Source of the DNA: Scylla paramamosain
Lineage: Eukaryota > Arthropoda > Malacostraca > Decapoda > Portunidae
NCBI RefSeq assembly: GCF_035594125.1
Contig: NC_087191.1
Location: forward strand, 1,364,001-1,428,000
Length of the DNA: 64,000 nucleotides
Direction of reading: 5' to 3'
Shown here: positions 60,253 to 64,000 of the stretch, piece by piece
Position numbering within the stretch: the stretch's first letter is position 1
Layout: the number at the start of each line of letters is the position of its first letter
Position numbers and translations under genes: made by a program
The notes under the pieces: model-generated
The model's input: the letters and a program-made list of their open reading frames with translations, nothing else
What the model was told of the DNA's origin: nothing
The model's database searches: none

Positions 60253-60898
60253 GGAGTGAGCAGCCAAGTCCACCCTGCTGCTATCCTCCAACCACCTGGC
60301 CAAGAAGACGCGGTCGCCTACGGGCGGATCTTCCGGCAGCTGCCCCTTCGCCGGTGTGACCGCCTCCAGCAGCAGACCCCGGCCGCCACCCCGCCGGCCG
60401 CCGCCCCCAACCGCCCGTATGCCGCGCCCGGCCGCCCTCACGGCGCCCCACCCCGCGGCACCCTCCAGCTGGCCCTCGCCACTGGCCAGCAGTCTCTCCC
60501 AGTCGCGGACGCTCCTCCACGTAACTTCTGCCGGCCCCTCCAGTTTCCTGCTGTTACCTGGAGCCCTCCCACTGGCCTTGTCCCGCCTCCATCTACAGCT
60601 CTTCATTGGGGATTACCTACGGTCCATCGCCCAGGATTAACACTGTCATCCGTGGATTACTTACAGTGCGGTGCCAAGGATAACGTACAGTTCGTTCAGT
60701 GGTGAGTGCAGTGCCAAGGATAACGTACAGTTCGTTCAGTGGTGAGTGAAGTGACATTGCCCCAATTCGGCATCTCTCACCGCTGTGGCACCCGGTCACA
60801 CCGGCGCCTCACGCCTTCACTCCTCACCGCTGTGGCTCCCGGACTTTACGGCGCCTGTAGTGTACTTTACACAGTCACGTGGTGGTCCACTCAGCACA
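60253..60898 (+). other. GC-rich Gypsy leader
   Basis: Leader between primer site and gag ATG. Includes a 149-codon frame (60256-60705) rich in Pro/Ala with no motifs, judged to be incidental, and a 40-bp tandem duplication at 60671-60750. Confidence 0.5.
60671..60750. repeat. 40-bp tandem duplication
   Basis: GTGCCAAGGATAACGTACAG plus the next 20 bases, repeated head to tail with one difference in the last base pair. Confidence 0.95.
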
Positions 60899-61201
60899 AT
60901 GCCTGATGACGTCGACTCCGTAGCCTCCATCTCAGCAGAAGACACTACGAAGCAACTTGTTGAGCTTGTCTCACAGCTTATACTTGAAGTGAGAGATCTT
61001 CGGAGAGAGGTCAGAGAACGCTCATGCTCACGTTCGCGTTCTTCCTCCAGTCACCACTTCCGGCGCCGCCAGCGTTCAAAGAGTAAGACGCCGGAGACTT
61101 CTAGTTTCTGCTACTACCATGAAGAGTTCGGAAAAGACGCAAGAAATTGTAAGGCTCCCTGTACCTTCGCCAAGTCTTTAAACCCCAACAGCGAGCACTA
61201 G
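60899..61201 (+). CDS. Gypsy gag, short form (nucleocapsid end only)
   Basis: 100 codons, ATG 60899 (MPDDVDSVASISAEDTTKQL) to TAG 61199-61201. After a short helix (QLVELVSQLILEVRDLRREV) and an Arg/Ser tract come CYYHEEFGKDARNCKAPC, the single zinc knuckle typical of this Gypsy group. Normal Gag has a capsid of some 200-250 residues before this point; here it is missing, so Gag seems internally deleted. The start was picked as the first ATG with sensible context; an in-frame ATG at 60785 would add 38 residues without capsid likeness. Pol lies in the -1 frame and is reached through the frameshift signal at 61177. Confidence 0.75.
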   Translation: MPDDVDSVASISAEDTTKQLVELVSQLILEVRDLRREVRERSCSRSRSSSSHHFRRRQRSKSKTPETSSFCYYHEEFGKDARNCKAPCTFAKSLNPNSEH

Positions 61202-64000
61202 CGGCGCATAGTGTTCGCGACACCTCGTCTGCGCTACTGAAGTTGTATGACCCTCTCTCCTGGACCAAGTTCCTCATCGACTCTGGTGCAGACGTCAGTA
61301 TCCTCCCTGCCCCTGGTGTACACCGGACGTTGCCTCCCCTCCTTCACTTTCACGCCGCCAATGGTACGGAGATTCCTGTGTACAGTCGACGCACCTTGCA
61401 ACTTCACCTGAACCTCCGCCGTACCTTCGAGTGGACGTTCTACGTAGCAGCTGTCACGCAACCAATTCTAGGTGCTGACTTCCTCCGACACTTCGCTCTC
61501 CTAGTGGACATCAAGGGTCGGAAGCTGCTCGATCCTCTCACCTCAGTCACAACAAAGGGACAGGTCACTCATGGTGATAGCACACAGATCTCCCTCGTCA
61601 AGGCAGACCACCAGTTCTCCTCCCTGCTGAAGTCCTTCCCTACGCTGACGCAGCCGTACTCAGCCAGCAAGCCGGTCACACACCACGTCTCGCACCACAT
61701 CGAGACCAAGGGACCTCCTACCCACGCGAAGGCCCGCCGCCTAGCTCCAGAGCGCGCCAGACAAGCCAAGGCAGAGTTCGAGTCCCTCATTCAGCAAGGC
61801 ATCATACGGCCCAGCTCCAGCAACTGGTCTTCCGCTCTCCACATCGTGCCTAAGAAAAATGGCGAACTACGACTATGTGGAGACTACCGCGCTCTCAACT
61901 CGCGCACCGTCGAGGACAGGTACCCAGTGCCTAACATCCAGGAGTTCTCTTCTCAGCTCTCCGGATGCACCTACTTCTCGAGGATCGACCTTGTGAAAGC
62001 TTTTCACCACATCCCCGTCCATCCAGCGGACATTCCGAAGACTGCTCTCATCACACCCTTCGGATTGTTCGAGTACGTCAAGATGCCCTTTGGTTTGAGG
62101 AATGCCGCTCAAACCTTCCAACGCTTCATTGACGAAGTCCTTCGAGGTCTCCCCTTCTGCTTCGCGTACATCGACGACCTCCTCATCGCCAGTCCTGACG
62201 CAGAGACGCACCAACAGCACCTCCAGCAAGTACTCACCCGTTTGCAAGACTACGGGGTGCAAGTCAACGTCGACAAGTCTGTGTTTGGGGTCCCCTCCAT
62301 CACCTTCCTTGGCCACACTGTCTCCTTGGAAGGCATCACTCCACTGCAAGAAAAGTGTGAGTCCATCCAGAACTTCCCCAAGCCTACAACACAGCGCCAA
62401 CTCAAGCAATTCCTGGGGATGCTGAACTACTACAACCGCTTCATCCCCAGCTGCTCACTACTTCTTCAGCCCCTCTACGCGATGATCAAGCCTTGCAAGA
62501 GACGACAGTCCATCTCCTTAGTCTGGACTCCAGCCACTGAGGAAGCTTTCACAGCAGCAAAACAAGCTCTCAGCTCCGTCTCATCTCTCAGCTTCCCTGC
62601 CCCAGATCCCATCATCTCTATTGCCACAGACGCTTCTGACATCGGCATCGGAGCAGTTCTACAGCAGTATGTCGACGGAGGTTGGAAACCGCTCTCTTTC
62701 TTCTCAAAGAAATTTAACAAGGCGGAATCCAAGTACAGTACTTACGACAGGGAACTTCTCGCCGTCTACAAGGCCATCAAGCGTTTCCGGTACTTCGTGG
62801 AAGGTCGCAACTTCCATGTATACACCGACCACAAGCCACTCACTTCGAAGTCCCTGCACATCAAGACCTCCTGTTCACCGCGACAACTGCGTCACATCGA
62901 CTTCATCTCGCAGTTCACCACGGATTTGCGCTACGTCAAAGGTGAACACAACCCCCCAGCTGATGCTCTCTCGCGCAACATCTCTGCTGTGTCATCTTCT
63001 CCCATCGACTACACTGCCATCGCTGCTGACCAGGCCAACGATGAAGAGCTGCGGCAACTCCAAGACAACCCCGCACTACAGATGAAGAAGATACAACTCC
63101 CAGGAACCACAGTGCACGTTTACGCTGACACTTCCACCGATTCCTGTCGGCCCTACCTGCCGAAGACCCACCGGTATCGTGTTTTTCGTCAGCTGCACGA
63201 CCTCTCCCACCCTGGCATCCGAGCATCTCAGCAGATGATGACCTCACGCTTCATCTGGTCTGGCATCAACAAAGACGTCAGGCTGTGGACCCGCACATGT
63301 GTCAAGTGCCAAGCCTCCAAGGTGTGGCGACACACACGCTCTCCTGCGGCCGCCTTCACTCCAGTCTCTTCACTGTTCGACCACGTGCATGTCGACATCG
63401 TTGGACCACTACCCTACTCTGACGGTTACCGGTACCTTCTCACCTGCGTCGACCGCTTCACACGCTGGCCGGAAGCTGCACCTTTGGCTGACATCACAAC
63501 GGACTCCGTCGCACGTGCCTTCATCACTACTTGGATCTCCAGGTTCGGTGTCCCTCTCAGCCTCACTTCTGACCGTGGCAGCCAGTTCGAGTCCAGTATG
63601 TGGTACAAGGTGATGTCACTACTAGGCATCCAACGCTTCAGGACAGCCAGTTACCACCTGCAGGCAAACGGCACCGTTGAGAGATTCCACCGTCAGCTGA
63701 AGTCTTCCTTAGCTGCCTCTGCCACACGTGCAGACTGGTCCCAGGCACTTCCTCTCGTCCTCCTTGGCATACGGACATCACTAAAGGAAGACCTACACCA
63801 CTCCTCCGCCGAGCTCGTTTATGGTACCAAGCTCAGGTTACCTGGTGAACTCCTAACTCCTGCACCTCGCTCTACTCCTTGCAGCGTTCAGGACTTTGCT
63901 GCCAACCTCTCTGACTTCATGCAGCGTCTACAGCCTGTCCAGCCTCGCACGTCTCCCTCCAAGACTTTTGTCAGCCAGGATCTGGACACTTGCACGCACG
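61153..64000 (+). CDS. Ty3/Gypsy Pol (protease, RT, RNase H, integrase), 3' end outside window
   Basis: One open frame after TAA at 61150-61152 to the window end (about 949 codons), entered by frameshift at 61177. Protease: KFLIDSGADVSILPA (D-S-G) and ILGADFL. RT: VPKKNGELRLCGDYRALN, YFSRIDLVKAFHHIPV (motif A), MPFGLRNAAQTFQRF, FCFAYIDDLLIAS (YIDD), LGMLNYYNRFIPSC. RNase H: IATDASDIGIGAVLQQ, YSTYDRELLAVYKAIKRF, YTDHKPLT. Integrase: zinc finger (HDLSHPGIRAS...CVKCQAS), then D in HVDIVGPLP, D in LTSDRGSQFESS, E in NGTVERFHRQLKSS. All catalytic residues are present and no frame break is seen, so the copy is recent; only gag looks defective. The C-terminus and 3' LTR are beyond the window. Confidence 0.92.
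61177..61234 (+). promoter_or_regulatory. -1 ribosomal frameshift signal between gag and pol
   Basis: Slippery heptamer T-TTA-AAC at 61177-61183, set in the gag frame exactly as X-XXY-YYZ (TCT TTA AAC), and slipping back one base gives the pol frame. After a 7-base spacer a stem forms: GCGAGCACT (61191-61199) with AGTGTTCGC (61210-61218), 9 pairs including one G-U, loop of 10. Loop GCGCA (61204-61208) can pair with TGCGC (61230-61234), making an H-type pseudoknot. The gag stop codon overlaps the stem. Confidence 0.75.

Noticed and set aside
60256..60705. Pro/Ala-rich 149-codon frame in the Gypsy leader as N-terminal Gag
   Set aside because: Open mainly because of GC content; overlaps equally long minus-strand frames, has no capsid motif, and is not in frame with the zinc-knuckle gag without a stop.

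Overview
This window is repeat-dominated animal DNA, most likely from a decapod crustacean. That assignment is inferred from the very long (AT)n, (CT/GA)n and (ATT/ACT)n arrays, many copies of one jockey-like LINE, and the mix of Penelope-like, RTE, CR1, piggyBac and Ty3/Gypsy elements. No convincing host gene, tRNA, rRNA or CRISPR array was seen. Nearly every long open frame is a transposable-element protein or a piece of one.

Layout. 0-9.3 kb: Gypsy RNase H remnant, 3' fragments of the jockey-like LINE, one copy of an unusual repeat with a heat-shock-like promoter (5.8-6.6 kb), and a 5'-truncated minus-strand LINE. 10.2-18.8 kb: a two-ORF LINE (ORF1 10247-11086, ORF2 11828-18056), split by a nearly full-length RTE element (13703-16898) with a 13-bp target duplication and a fold-back at its 5' junction. 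20-21.6 kb: a LINE fragment and an IS630/Tc1/mariner-like transposase remnant. 22.1-28.4 kb: a minus-strand jockey-like LINE split by a plus-strand CR1 element (22946-26060). 28.4-36.1 kb: microsatellites, a CR1 tail, a Penelope fragment and unassigned DNA. 36.2-40.1 kb: a piggyBac transposase pseudogene interrupted by a LINE whose 1-kb-codon-scale reading frame is intact but has lost its start codon. 40.4-45.6 kb: fragments, microsatellites, a 30-bp perfect palindrome, and a second, partly scrambled copy of the heat-shock-like promoter repeat. 45.6-48.1 kb: a decayed Penelope-like element with a GIY-YIG endonuclease region. 48.9-51.0 kb: pieces of an ORF1-type RNA-binding protein family. 51.0-54.6 kb: a minus-strand Ty3/Gypsy element. 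55.5-59.9 kb: a two-ORF jockey-type LINE broken mainly by short tandem duplications. 60-64 kb: a plus-strand Ty3/Gypsy element with open pol running off the window.

How the parts relate. Four nested insertions give a local time order: RTE into a LINE, CR1 into a jockey-like LINE, the jockey-like LINE into piggyBac, and a 140-bp repeat segment flanked by (AT)n inside a Penelope-like element. The most notable regulatory signals are two dispersed modules of clustered TTCTAGAA sites followed by TATAAAAG and a small zinc-ribbon-like start, and a textbook -1 frameshift signal (TTTAAAC plus a stem-loop and possible pseudoknot) joining gag to pol in the last element. All family names come from motifs read by eye; no database search was run.
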